The position numbers were made by a program, and so were the translations under genes. 64,000 nucleotides of DNA from the NCBI RefSeq assembly GCF_910592395.1, contig NC_088322.1:2792001-2856000 (forward strand), in the 5' to 3' direction. Below the pieces are notes generated by a model that did no database searches, had not been told where the DNA came from, and worked only from the letters and a program-made list of their open reading frames with translations. Source of the stretch: Lineus longissimus (lineage: Eukaryota; Nemertea; Pilidiophora; Heteronemertea; Lineidae). Positions 32,651 through 44,174 of this stretch are shown piece by piece. Positions within the stretch are counted from its first letter, which is position 1; each line of letters begins with the position of its first letter.

Positions 32651-32900
32651 TTTGCGAAAATAAATCCGGCCATTTTGAAATGTGGCCTTTCACAGGCAAC
32701 GTAAGTTGTACCATGCCAAAAAAGTAAAAATAAGCAAACTCACTCAAGCAATTTACTTTAAGTTGTCCAAATCTTCCAATGTCCGTGATATTGAATGATT
32801 TTGGTGATTATTTTATCTAAAAAATGACTTTTCGTCATGTAAAATTTCAGTTGCCTGTGAAAGGCCCCGTTTCAAAATGGCCGAAGTTTATTTTCGCAAA
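32651..32900. mobile_element. 250-bp MITE, family 1 copy 2
   Basis: Inverted repeats TTTGCGAAAATAAATCCGGC and its counterpart ending in TTTATTTTCGCAAA extend about 50 bp, including TTTCACAGGCAAC/GTTGCCTGTGAAA. It aligns along its length with 24989-25234. Noncoding. Confidence 0.8.
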
Positions 32901-32905
32901 CCATG

Positions 32906-33050
32906 TATAGAGGTTCTTCATGTGACGTCACGTCGTGACGTTTAGACGGCCAAAATGGCCACCTGCCAATGCATTTTCCTTTACGTTGATGGCCAAAATG
33001 GCCGCCCTAAACCATTGGCCGCCCTAAACCGTCAGTGAAGAACCTCTATA
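32906..33050. mobile_element. 145-bp MITE, TATAGAGGTTCTTCA ends
   Basis: TATAGAGGTTCTTCA and TGAAGAACCTCTATA are exact inverted repeats; the interior contains GGCCAAAATGGCC palindromes. A diverged relative is at 34139-34290. TA-type target likely. Confidence 0.75.
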
Positions 33051-33133
33051 CCATGGGGCCTGGGGAAATTCCTCCACACGCACCCGACCTTTATGACACA
33101 TTTTTACCTAGGCAGGCCTAGTTTTTATGCAAC

Positions 33134-33206
33134 TTCACACCAGGCGGAGGAAGTCACTGGGAGCCACGTATATTGGCCCCCAGTGGTTTCCTCCGCCTGG
33201 TGTGAA
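33134..33206 (+). ncRNA. 73-nt miRNA-like hairpin (candidate only)
   Basis: TTCACACCAGGCGGAGGAA pairs perfectly with TTCCTCCGCCTGGTGTGAA. The stem continues through GTCACTGGG against CCCAGTGGT with two G:U wobbles, giving a 28-bp stem and a loop of about 17 nt. Size and shape fit an animal pre-miRNA. It could equally be a tiny inverted-repeat MITE, since several such elements crowd this region. Confidence 0.35.
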
Positions 33207-33211
33207 AGAAT

Positions 33212-33626
33212 CTATACTACAATCAAGATGTACAGACCGGGGTCGCTGGCGGTACGTACCTATAAGTCTTTGCAGTAGTCTCGCGCGTACCGGATATAAC
33301 CCATCAAGCTTTTCTCCTTCAAAGAAATACTGCGTTGCACTCAAGTACCTTGGTCGAACGTAATCTTATTCACAGCCTGTGAATAAAATTAACGCTCGAC
33401 CAATAAGAAAGCCGCATTACCCTGCATACAAGGTTGGACGGGTGATCACTTAGTGACAAGTAAAAATAGAATCAGACCACATGTTTCTATGGAAGTTGAG
33501 CGCAACACAGTATTTCTCTGAAGGAGAAAAGCTTCAGGTTATATCGGGTACGTGCGAGACTACCACAAAGACTTATGGGTACGTACCGCCAGCTCCCTGG
33601 GTCTGTACATCTTGATTGTAGTATAG
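33212..33626. mobile_element. 415-bp foldback element with 135-bp arms
   Basis: The left arm (33212-33346), beginning CTATACTACAATCAAGATGT, and the right arm (33490-33626) are reverse complements with about 10% divergence. Matches include GGCGGTACGTACC, AGCTTTTCTCCTTC and AGAAATACTG. The centre holds ATTCACAGCCTGTGAAT. No ORF. Confidence 0.78.
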
Positions 33627-34138
33627 GTCTACGGATATCTAATGATGTATAAGATACGCAGCACGCGCAACCACGTATCTTTTCAACATGGTTTCATCGA
33701 GGAAAATCTGCGAAAAACCGGTCTCCTGCTGTTGATATTTGACTATCGTAATGATGCTTGACCGGGATGTGCATCTGCTCTTTTTTAAACACAGTCCTAT
33801 TCAGGTTTTATTGTAAAATACTTTGCAAGCCTTGAGTTAGGCCCGAAAAACTCATGGTATCAAAGTGAAACCAACAACAATCTTCATGATCATGCAACGT
33901 TGACATTGTCGTGTCACACTGGTCATCCTCTGTTGGGGATCTATCTTTTTAAGTTATGCGTGGGATCAGAATGATGTCATTTTGTAAACAAAGGTATGCA
34001 TCTATAGCATGATAGAGGTTTTTCACATGACGAGGTTTTGATGCGCACGCATCGAAGTATCTTTTTTAAGTTATGCATTGCGTGATGTCAGAACGACAGA
34101 ATGACGTCATTTTGTAAACAATGGTATCCATCTATAGC
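33627..34138. other. No recognised feature
   Basis: AT-rich noncoding sequence. AAAGGTATGCATCTATAGCATG near 33990 recurs at 34120 as a local direct duplication of about 100 bp (AATGACGTCATTTTGTAAACA at both). Confidence 0.5.
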
Positions 34139-34290
34139 ATGAAAGAGGTTCTTCACGTGACGTCACACCATGACGTTTTGACATCCAGACGGACCACCAG
34201 CCAACATTTTCCTTTACGTTGACGGCCAAAATGGCCGCTTAAAACCATTGTCGACGTCAATATGTAACATCAGGGAATAACCTCTATATA
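34139..34290. mobile_element. Diverged copy of the 145-bp MITE
   Basis: AAAGAGGTTCTTCACGTGACG at the left and GGGAATAACCTCTATATA at the right, with TTTTCCTTTACGTTGACGGC inside, parallel the element at 32906-33050. The ends are degraded. Confidence 0.55.
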
Positions 34291-34799
34291 TACACACTTC
34301 CTATAATTCCTCAGCTTATTTTGGAACTAGCATTTTCCTCCTTTGACGTCATTATAACATTCAAAGCTGCTGTTCAACCATGACTTTCACCTTGGCTTTG
34401 TCAGTCCTCGTCATAGGCCTATTTTCCTACTATGACATCACTATTATTGAACATACAGTGCCACCATTATAGGAAGGGAAGGGTGTATACTATAATAGCC
34501 AGGCCTGCCTACATGTACAGTCTATACCATCTCTTGGCAGAGAGAGTGCAAAGCCAAAAAAGAAGTGCCCATGCATTGGTGAAATTTTGTGTACAAAATA
34601 AACTTTCAAAATTGTTTAATAAAAACACGTCAGGAGACAGAAAAACATTGAGTAATGTGATGATGGGTTTTTAAAAATTTCCGAGGACGACTTTTTCATG
34701 GTAGTACGGCTTTTTGAAAACGAAACTACTTGACATCATAATACAATGTAATATACAGGCCTCCACAAGATATTCTCTGTGCCTTAGAGATGGTATACC

Positions 34800-36200
34800 T
34801 AGAGTATTATGCCCGCTTCTGTATTCTGCTATATAACTCAGGAACCGCTTGTCCAGTAGACTTGAAATTTTTATGGTGTGAAGGCCTAGGATAGTTCCCT
34901 ATCGATTTTGGGCCAAATCCAAGATGGCCACCAGGCCACCATACTGTTTTTTGCATTCTGCCGCTTAAATTTAGAACCAAGTGAGTGACAAACCTGAATT
35001 TTCTGTGGTGTGATGCTCTAGTGTAGGGGAGGATCCCTATCCATTTTGGGCCCGACCTAAAACCAATCATGGCCGCTAGGTGGCCCTCTTTGTTTTTCGC
35101 ATTCCGCCCCATAACTTGAGAACCGAGTCAGTGTAAAAAACCTAACTTAAATGTGGTGTGATGTTCTAGTTAAAGGGAGGTGTCATATTCATTTTGGGCT
35201 CGACCTAAAATCCGTCATGACCGCCAGGGGGCCATCTTTGTTTTTTCGCATTTCTCCCAATAACTACCGAGTGAGTGAAAAACCTGAAACTTCTGTGGTG
35301 TGATGTTCTAGTGAAGGGGAGGTGTCCTATTGATTTTAGGCTTGACCTAATATCCATCATGGCCGCCACATCTTTGCTTTCACATTCCACCCCACAACTT
35401 ACTGAGAGAGTGAACAACTTCTAGGTGTGACGTTTGTATTTGGTGCCAATTGGGGACATGAATCCGTATTCGTCCATGCAAATGCAGACCCCGCCAAATG
35501 GGGACGTCCCCATTTGGAAACCTGCAAATAAGGTCCTAACAACTTGCTCTTCTTTGTACAGGTATTCTACGCAAAGTCCACAAATGGATAGGCTAGAATA
35601 GAAGTCGAGTCCCCATATAAGTGGCTTAGAAAGGACCATCCCGGTCTATGCCGTACAAATGGTGGCAAAATGTATATGTGCATGTGTGTCCCCATTTGTG
35701 CTATGAAATACATTGTGTCCCCATTCGACACCTTAGTATGCATAATGTTCTAGTGAAAGGGAAGTGTCCTATCGATTTTAGGCTTGACAACCTGATAATA
35801 ATATCCATCATGGCCGCCACATCTTTGCTTTTCACATTCCGCCCCACAACTTTATAGAACCGAGAGAGTGATAAACCTGAAACTTCTGTAGTGTGATGAT
35901 CTAGTGTAGGGGAGTGCTCTATCGTTTTGGGGCTCGACCTAAAATCCATCATGGTCACCAGGTGGCCATCTTTGTTTGCAAATTCCGCCTTATAACTTGA
36001 ATATCGAGTGAGTGATCAGTCTGAAACTTCTGTGGTGTGATGATCTAGTGTAGAGCAGATTCCTTGGCGAGTTTGGCTACACCCTAAATCAATCATGGCT
36101 GCCTGCCCCACAACTCAAGAACTGTTTGAGTTACACAGGCATGAAACTAATGTCATGAATGTGGCCTGATGGCCTAAATTAGGAGTGCTACCCTATCAAT
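34800..36200. repeat. Diverged tandem array, unit about 145-150 bp
   Basis: Successive units carry CTGTGGTGTGATGTTCTAGT (about 35005, 35152, 35296, 35885, 36034). Each is followed by a GACCTAAAATCCATCATGGC type phrase, a GCCATCTTTG phrase and CCGCCCCATAACTTGAGAAC. About seven units remain. A repeat of the GGGGAC family interrupts the array at about 35430-35740. Confidence 0.8.
35425..35745 (-). repeat. GGGGAC-palindrome family member inside the tandem array
   Basis: Carries the perfect 24-bp palindrome at 35494-35517. On the minus strand it reads the phrase SLSICGLCVEYLYKEEQVVR, found again on the plus strand at about 53325-53385. The array resumes in register after it, so this is a later insertion. 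Confidence 0.7.
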
Positions 36201-37253
36201 ATATGACCTTGCACGATATCCAATATGGCTACTCTTTCCCTTACACTCCAGAACTTCAAAACCACTACAGCGTCAGGCCTGCGGATGCGGGTGCTCACAG
36301 CGATTCGTCTCGATCGTGTTATGTCTTATTGCATGTATTGTCTAGTTGATAAAGTGTTGATAGGCCTATACTTGTCAATAAATGCTCAAAACTCCTGTGC
36401 TGTCGCAATGATTCTAACAAAACATTCTTTAAAACCAGCATGGAGTTCATGTACAGTATACATTGTTTAGGAATAAGACTGAACACGCAGTCTTTTAGGG
36501 CTTTCTGCAAAATCACATCATACAATAAGCCTAGAGTAAAAAGGCCTATATGACAATGTATGAGATATCACACGCTTTTAGCACGGCCCTCATCAAATTT
36601 GGATTATTTCACAACCTAAAGGAAGAAATCCATGGTTTACGAGGCATGCAGGGTGTCTGCATTCTTCAATTTGATGGTATTTCTGTGGACACCGAGTGAG
36701 GTAAAAATAATTTGAACTCGGATAACACCGATCCACTAAAGCTGGCATTATATTTTAAACTATTTGCAACTGGGCCCAGGAATTTTATGGACACTTGCAT
36801 CAAAAATGACAAAAACTAGAGGTGTCCGGAGTTCGCGGGGCAAACTCGGAGGGTTCCCGATGGTGTTTTTCATCAACCCAAAAAGCTGCTGCGGCAGTGC
36901 CTTTCGTTCGGAACCCATTCTAAAATTTTGTAATAACCAGGTAAAAACTAACAGAGCTCATTTTTATGCAAATTAGTTACATAACTAAATAACTGAAAAA
37001 ATCAAACCCACATGCACAACTTCAGCATATCACCTATCATCCCTGTAAGTTTCAGTGTTCTCGGTCAAGCGGTTACGGAGGAGTTGTCCGGAAACAATTT
37101 TTTTGTCAATATGTGGCCAAAATTAGCCATAAAACAATAGATTTTATGCAAATTACATAGCCCATAAGGATAATTCCTGCATTATTCATATCCCCCAACT
37201 GATGCCTGTACCAAATTTCATTGAAAAACTCCTAGCTGTTTGGACTCCAGAGG
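36201..37253. other. No recognised feature
   Basis: Noncoding. 36800-37250 resembles a degraded copy of another interspersed repeat (phrases such as GTTTCAGTGTTCTCGGTCAAGC), but no ends could be fixed. Confidence 0.4.
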
Positions 37254-37303
37254 TGATAATAATAATAATAATAACAAGAAGAAGAAGAAGAAGAAGAAGA
37301 AAT
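37254..37303 (+). repeat. (AAT)n(AAG)n microsatellite
   Basis: ATAATAATAATAATAATAAC followed by AAGAAGAAG repeats. Confidence 0.95.
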
Positions 37304-37434
37304 ATTTTTATAGTGGAGTAAATACAATAGTCTTCCCCAGCTTTTTGGCTGGGGAAGCCTAATGACTCCCTCAGCATTGTAGGAATTGGTGCCAAATTCG
37401 AACCCTTCCCCAAGTCGCCTATAAATGTGCAACT

Positions 37435-37465
37435 CCCCAGAAAATCGGGACGTCCCCATTTGAAA
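37435..37465. repeat. Degenerate GGGACGTCCC palindrome
   Basis: AAATCGGGACGTCCCCATTT: one more imperfect copy of the palindrome of the GGGGAC family. Confidence 0.7.
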
Positions 37466-38544
37466 ACCAGCTGGAAGAATTTTTTTTGAAAGTATCATTT
37501 ACCTTTTATGATATATCAAAATAGTGAGATTTTTCTGATTTTTCGATATATCCTGGTAGTAAACATGTCCCCTGAATGATTGATGAATTTGTTCTTATTT
37601 TCAACTAAAGGAACATCTCAAAATTATGATTTGAAAATTTTGATACTTCCAAGTATTGACCTTTTCTCAGTAATATGAGCTGCTAGCTGCGCTAATTGGT
37701 GCCAATCCTTATTTGGGTATGACTTCTCAATGATACAGTTGCAAAAAACCCAAAAATATAAAAATATAAAAATTTTGATATTTCGATATATCTCAAAACT
37801 GAAATGATATTTTTCCATTTTTTTTTCTCAGAAAGTCTTAGCAGCATGTAAGCTATAATGTAGGGTAAATTTGGTTTTGAAAAATTGATTCACAAAAAAA
37901 TAAAAGATACATGACTCTCAAAATTATGTAATAACTTTGTTATGCAATTGGTCATGATGTCAACTATGATATCATTCGATAGCCAATGAGTTTCTCCACC
38001 AGAGGTGAAAATTTGGGTTCAAGAGGATCAGCTGTTTCTGAGAAAATGTGCAATAACTGGTGTCCATTAACTTCTGACCATGAGTGTACCATTGCTAATG
38101 ATTTAAATTAATTAGTCAAAACAAGCGAAAAATAGTGAGAAAAACACTTTATAATTTGACGCCAATATGAGCCTACCTAGCCCCGGTCTCAGTTCGGTGT
38201 CATTTTTGCGAGTCGTATGGTCTTATTATTCATTGTAATAACTTTGAAACCAAATAGGCCCTGATTCTGAAAGTTGTTTCCTGAGTAGCAAGGGTTGTTC
38301 TTTAAAATTACATCTCCAATTGATAGCTTCATAACGTACTTATTATGGCCAGGGCAGGTCCCTGAACTTTGTGCTGTAGGCCAAAGAATGATGATTTTCG
38401 TCGTATTCTATGGCATTTCGTCGAGTTGTACCTCTCTTGGAAATGTCTGTCATTTCTTTCACATTGTCCAGATGTCAAATTCCTTTGGTGGACAGTTTTT
38501 AAATAGGATGTCATATAGATTAGGAAAATCAAGTTTGAGCAAAT

Positions 38545-38750
38545 TCTCAAAATTTTAACCCCCTGATGTATACCTTCATTGAGACAGCACCACCATTGAA
38601 TATATTCAGAGGTTGGAGGATTTAGGCCTATCAGTAAGACGGGAGTATGTTTTTTGAAAGTCTCAATGCTATATTTGGAGAAGTATTGAAAAGATATTTG
38701 GTATGGCAGTCTACAGATATAGAAATTGGTCGATGAAAAAAATATAATTG
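38545..38750 (+). repeat. Dispersed 200-bp repeat, copy 1
   Basis: From TCTCAAAATTTTAACCCCCT to GAAATTGGTCGATGAAAAAA it aligns with 59855-60050 at roughly 80-85% identity, including GTATTGAAAAGATATTTG. Noncoding, ends unresolved. Confidence 0.75.
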
Positions 38751-40204
38751 CAGTTTGCTATTTGAAAAAAAAAAAATTTGAAATATGCAAATTTGTTTTT
38801 GAAGATTTTTTCGACCAATTAGTGTAGGCCTGTTGCGATGTTTTTGCATGAAATTTTCATTTCTAAATTTCTTTTCCTTTCCTTGCAGACAGTGCAAGCC
38901 TCCCACTAGCAATGCTATGACTGCCTCCTTCTAATGTAGCTACTATCAGTTGAAATGGCTTTACCAACCATTCTGTTCCCAAATTCTGTTGATTTCACTT
39001 CTTGTTTGCAGATCTTTTCTGAATTGAGTTTTGATTGCACTGATGTTAATATATTAGGCTACAATAGTATATGTTTTTATCATTACCCAGATTTTTTATT
39101 TGCATTGGAAATCCTTTTTTATTGTGATTTTCCATATTTTGTGGCATTTTACCGCCCCCATGGGCAAAATGATAACTGGGAGTCGCTGCAGTGGCTTTGG
39201 TAGGCATCATTTATTGGTAAGTCAGGCAGGTTTATTTAGTTCAAAATTTCTCTGTTATTGTTTAAGGAGTTCTTTTATATCATTATTTCAGTATGGTTCT
39301 TCTTGTCTTTTTTCATTTTAAGAAACCATGCTTCCTAAAGTTCTTACTCTCAAATAGTGAAAAAACACGCTTTTAATTATTTTTAGCGGATACAATTCAT
39401 CGCGCAAAAGACGTTGAGATGTTGTCGTGTGTATACAGGGCCAACATTTAGGGTAACATGTGGGGCAACATGTTGCCCAGGTGCGATGTTATCGAAAATG
39501 GTTGCAGTGTGTACAGTCATGACAGTTCGGAAACATTCAACAACATGTTGTCCAAATGTTTCTCAAATGAAAATTCAATTTTGTTGTCGAGATGCTAATG
39601 AAGTTACCGAGTTTTATCCAATCAGAAATAGGCCACAAATCACATGATCAACCTTAAAAGTCATGTGATGTTGTCAAAATGGCAGCTTCCTAGGAATGGT
39701 TGCTGGGTGTAATGGAAGAACTGATATCCATTTGGGAAAGTTGTGCCTGTTTGTGGGATGCAAAATAATGGCAGAGGCCCCGACAATATGTGCTCTTTCT
39801 CTTGGAATCTTCCACTGCTTTGAATTTCCCTCCAAAATAGGCTTATTATTCCCTCCAAAATCATCATTTTCTCAGAAACATATAGCAACAAGTTGCCCAA
39901 CGTGTTGTCGAATTGTTGTCGTGTCTATACAAGGCCATTGACACTATCCGAGGTGAGCACATGGTCGTGCACCATTTCATTTGGATATTTGTATGAGTTC
40001 ATCATAAATTCCAATCAATCTCCCTAGATTTCAAACTGCAGGATGTCCCAGATAATTTAACTTGTTTACTTCCCAAGATGATCAGACAGAGGTCATGAAA
40101 AAATCACAATACAATAATAGTTTAATTTTTAAAAATTGATGCTAACATTTCCCAACATGCAATGGTAAAATTTGTAACTTCCTCCAATTTTTTTGGGACT
40201 CGAG
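38751..40204. other. No gene; possible mobile element at about 39418-39940
   Basis: TTGTCGTGTGTATACAGGGC at 39421 and TTGTCGTGTCTATACAAGGC at 39916 are direct repeats about 500 bp apart, with CAACATGTTGCCC-type palindromic phrases just inside. The type is unclear. No exon recognised. Confidence 0.4.
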
Positions 40205-41930
40205 TCTATACAATACCGCAGTGTCCGTCGTCGTCGTATCCTGTGGCACGTTTCTAAACCACTGGGGCTATGAACTTGAAACTTTGTACACATGACCCCC
40301 TAGGTCATGTTAACCCTGACACTAAATTTCGGTTTGATCTGATTTTCAACTTGCCCACCAGGGGGCCAAATGTAGATATCTAAAAGTGTGATATCTCGCT
40401 TTTTGATGACTGGTTTTTGAATAAACTTTTGTGGTAGGTACTCATAGCAAGGATACATCATATATCTTACGGGTTTTTAATTTGACCTACTTTTCAAGGT
40501 CACAGAGGTCAAATGGCGTAAATTCGCCATTTGCCATTTCAGTGTAACTATGGCACGTTTCTCAACCGTCACAGCTATGAACTTGAACTTGGTACATATA
40601 ACCCCCTAAATTTGATAATCCCTGGTGCCGAATTTCGGTCCGATCTAATTCTCAACTTGGCCACCAGGGGGCCAAATGTGGATACCTAAAAGTGTGATTT
40701 CTCGCTTGACATGTTTTCGATAAAACTTTTGTGGTAGGTACTCATACCAAGGATACATCATATGTCATACGGGTTTATAATTTGACCTACTTTTCAAGGT
40801 CGCAGAGTTCAAATGGCGTAAATTGGCCGCTTCAGTTTAACTATGGCACATTTCTTAACCGCCAAAGCTATGAACTTGAGACTTGGTACATATAACCCCC
40901 TATATTAGATAACATCTGGTGCTGAATTTTGGTCCGATCTGATTCTCAACTTGGCCACCAAGGGGCCAAATGTGGATCCTTACTAAATTCGAGAAAAGTT
41001 TGTTTGTTTGTTTTACTCCCACACCGATTTACCACCGCGATTTACTCCCACACCGATGGGCCTACCGACCCAAAATTTTGCATGTAGTATATTAAGGGTC
41101 CCGAGAGTGCCCTAACGAAGCATAGTCTTGCATAGAATATTTCACGTCCTGCATACACTTCTGCTGTTCTGCATATATTTCTTAGATTTTTCTTGTCTTG
41201 GATATTAATATTTAAGGTCCTGCACATATTTTTCGTCTCCTGCATATAATTTTAATGTCCTGCATGTATTTTTCTTGTCCTGAATATAAATCTAAAGTCC
41301 TGCATGCACTTCTCATGTTCTGCATATATTTCTTTTGTTCTGCATAAATATTTCATGTCCTGAACATATTTCTCAAAATGTCCTGAATAAATTCCCTTTT
41401 GGCTTGCCATATATGACCTTCTTTTCAAGGTCACATAGGTCAAATGGCGTAAGTTGGCTGTTACCATGGAACGTTTCTTTAACCACAATGACCAGTGATC
41501 TCAAATTCAGTCCACATGTAGCCAATAGGTCAGGTGATCTCAGGGGCCGATGTTGGGTCCGATCTGCTTCACCGTTTCAAGGTCAGTGAGGTCAAATGGT
41601 GCAAGTTGGCCGTTGCACAGCTACTAGAGCACAATTCTTAACCGCGATGACAATTGATCCCAAACTTGATACAAATGTAACCTATGGTCAGGTGATCTAA
41701 GGTGTCGAAGTTCGATCAGATCCGATTCACTATTTGGCCGCCAGGGGGCCAAGTCTGAGAACCTTAGAAATGTGATTTTTCCTTTATGAGTACTTCCCTG
41801 ATTGCCACCAATTTGATAACATTGGTACATCTAGCGACTACAGTATGTCAGTATGTGTCACATGGATTTTCGATTTGACCCTGGAGTCAGATGGCAATTT
41901 GACTGTAAGCTATAGAACGTTTTAATGTAA
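40205..41930 (-). repeat. GAC-tailed interspersed repeat, reverse copy C
   Basis: The reverse orientation begins with GTCCGTCGTCGTCGTATCC (40222-40240, the remnant of the (GAC)n end). Repeated units follow, containing TTTCAAGGTCACAGAGGTCA-type phrases (about 40494, 40795, 41426, 41577) and GGCCACCAGGGGGCCAAATG. It corresponds to copies A and B but is much diverged and interrupted by a minisatellite. Confidence 0.75.
41122..41395 (+). repeat. Minisatellite, unit about 18-22 bp (YCCTGCATATATTTCTTGT)
   Basis: About a dozen degenerate units built on TCCTGCATATATTTCTTGT lie inside repeat copy C between two of its monomers. Unit length and sequence vary, so the array is old. Confidence 0.8.
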
Positions 41931-42166
41931 CCATTCGGCATAGAATGGTCAACTACATATCGCTACAGTGAGCACAATGGGCTCTTGCTATTTTATTCTT
42001 TCCAGGGATAATTTTTTCCAGGAGGATAGGTCAGGGATGGCCATGAAGGACAAGCAAAGAGTTAGACCATGACCACCATTCCCCTACCCTGGAGGAAATC
42101 GGATCTACTCTACATCGCATTACAAGAAAAATTCTAACAGATAAAATATGAATCTGTCATTTTCAG

Positions 42167-42304
42167 AAGTAACATTTGAAGATGAGGTAGAGGATGATGT
42201 CGATAATCAGACTGATGAGGACGATAATGATGAAGGTGAAGATGAAGGTGGTCATGATTATGATCAGGATGAGTCTGATGTTGGTGTTGCCGAGGCGGAT
42301 GCAG
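42167..42304 (+). CDS. Acidic exon of an unnamed plus-strand gene
   Basis: This 138-nt exon has acceptor GTCATTTTCAG|AAGTAAC and donor GATGCAG|GTATGT. It enters with two nucleotides and leaves one (phase 1 on both sides). It encodes VTFEDEVEDDVDNQTDEDDN followed by DEGEDEGGHDYDQ and DVGVAEADA, a very acidic disordered segment. The next two exons follow in perfect phase, giving one open frame to a stop at 44009. Upstream exons of the gene were not found. Regions like this often act as linkers between DNA-binding modules, but the function is not known. Confidence 0.7.
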
Positions 42305-42954
42305 GTATGTGGCCAAGATATAAGGATGTCACATCACAGTACCTGTTTTGCCAAAATTTCTTATGATTCAGTGGCTCACTCCCTGCAGTACTCAGCTGCC
42401 GATTTTGGATTACTTAGCAGTCAACTGCGTACCTCATGAGACAAACGAAAACCTTCCGAAGTGGTAGCATAAATTGCAGAGTAGCCTCAGTCCTTAGCAT
42501 GATCAGGGGTGTTAGGCATAATGCAAAAATGGCTAATTTCCTGAAATGATGGTCGTAGGTTTACTCTCTTCTGGTAGAAGCCACATATGAATTGGCTTTC
42601 TAATATGACCTATTTTTCAAGGTCACAAAGCTATGGACAGCTAACTGAGTTCAAATATACACTTCGGTAATTTCAAAGGCCATGGTCCATTCTTGAGAAT
42701 TTACCACCGCATAGTAATCACCTGTGATGCATTTTAGTACTACCGTCCTACTGACCTAGGTCTGCCTGGACCCTGGCCTTTAAGGGGAACCCATGAGCTA
42801 AAGTGCAATCTCATTCCTTGTCTGGCTGAAATAATGATGTTACATGAGGAAAACACAATGTTTCTGGACCATTTTAGCTTTGGTATGTATTATGTGAATT
42901 ATTCCAATTTTGTCAGGTCTGCAATGAAAATATTTGACATTGTTCTAATTCTAG

Positions 42955-43032
42955 TTCCAAGTTCTAGTTCCAAGACTTTGAAGACAAAGAAAACAAAGAA
43001 GAAAAAGGAAGCGCCCCACACATCAAAGAAAG
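42955..43032 (+). CDS. Lysine-rich exon of the same gene
   Basis: This 78-nt exon has acceptor TTCTAATTCTAG|TTCCAAG and donor AAGAAAG|GTAATC. A second acceptor TTCTAG|TTCCAAG 12 nt downstream keeps the same frame, so two isoforms differing by four residues are possible. It encodes VPSSSSKTLKTKKTKKKKEA then PHTSKK, a nuclear-localisation-like basic stretch. It enters in phase 1 and exits in phase 1. Confidence 0.72.
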
Positions 43033-43794
43033 GTAATCTAAACCTGATGAAAAGAAGCAATATTAATTGAAAAACGTTAATGGTACAGAAAAGATGGACC
43101 TGTGCTCTCCATGTCGTTACAAACCCTGCCAGCATCTTGGCATGAAACTGTAGAGCAAAGCTAAAAGCCTTATAAGAATCAGGGAAATAGGTCTACTTAG
43201 TTTGAGTAGATTTAATTGAACTTTCTTAGCTAGGGCAGACTTCCTTTGGATGTTGGTAAAGTCCATTTGCCCTCTCCTTCCTCGCCCAACCTAGGTTTGA
43301 ACTCCCATTACCGTCAGATCACAAAAGCCAAAACAAAAAACTCCTTTTCCACGATATTGGTGATTGGGTAATATCATCATTAATTGTAACAATAATCAAG
43401 GGAGATTTGTCAATTATCATGACTTTTCATCATTTTGCATTTTGCAAATTGCATTAATAAGACCAGGTGAGGTTCGGTTGTTCACATTGGCTAACGGGAT
43501 CAGTCGGTAATATGGGTACCAGTTCAACTAGGAAGTTGCATGCGCTGGACTGACATCCCATTCTGGGGGAGTAGATACTAGAGCCACTTATTGTCACAGA
43601 AACCGGTGATAGGCAAAGCCCTTTGGCTAGAACAGGCTTTACTTTTTCCACTCCTCAAGATCACAAAAGGTCAAGGCCTTCTTATCCTGCATACATGTAG
43701 GTGAATAATGTTAAACACATGGTCCCTGACTATTTTATTGTGGTTTGAATGATATTCCCAAGCACTTATCCTTATTTGTAATGGGTTTTTTCAG

Positions 43795-44009
43795 CTCCAT
43801 GGACTGATGAGCAAAGGGAAGCAGTCCTAAGGCACTTCCAGCGTCACATAGCTCTTAAAAAGTGCCCAGGAAAGAAAGATGTAGACGATTGTAAAAAAGA
43901 GGAGCCATGTGTTAAAGATAGGGATTGGAGGAACATCAAAGATTTTGTGAGACATCAAATTGTGAAAGCCAAAAAAAGGCAGGCTGATCAGTATAAAAAG
44001 TTCAAGTAA
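43795..44009 (+). CDS. Terminal exon with a Trp/Cys module (PWTDEQREAVLRHF...)
   Basis: Acceptor GGGTTTTTTCAG|CTCCATG; open to TAA at 44007-44009. It encodes APWTDEQREAVLRHFQRHIA, LKKCPGKKDVDDCKKEEPC, VKDRDWRNIKDFVRHQIVKA and a basic tail KKRQADQYKKFK. The pattern W-x2-E-x3-aV-x2-hF-x3-I...PGK...C...C/P-x-l-x2-R-x-W-x2-iK-x2-V is one I associate with the C-termini of many uncharacterised invertebrate and fish proteins. In those it often follows DNA-binding or recombinase-like regions. No catalytic function can be assigned. The exon sequence is intact. Confidence 0.78.
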
Positions 44010-44045
44010 AATTTATTGTAAGAAGATGTTTTGAGAATACCGTTA

Positions 44046-44174
44046 CCGTCACATGGGATGACTTTGAACAGCGGGGCGACTTTGAAACCCCCCAGAAATG
44101 ATTCTTGTGACGAGAAACATCTACAGCTGGGTGTTCAAAGTTACCCCACTGTTCAAAGTCACCCCGTGTGACGG
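44046..44174. mobile_element. 129-bp MITE, TA|CCGTCACA ends, copy 1
   Basis: CCGTCACATGGGATGACTTT and the complementary right end GTCACCCCGTGTGACGG form inverted repeats of about 45 bp (with TGACTTTGAACAG / CTGTTCAAAGTCA), bordered by TA on both sides. The copy at 45781-45910 is in opposite orientation. It begins 37 bp after the stop codon of the upstream gene. Confidence 0.85.

Noticed and set aside
40205-41930. CRISPR-like alternation of repeats and spacers
   Set aside because: The regular motifs (CAAGGTCACAGAGGTCA) are monomers of a eukaryotic interspersed repeat in an animal genome, with no cas genes and irregular spacing.
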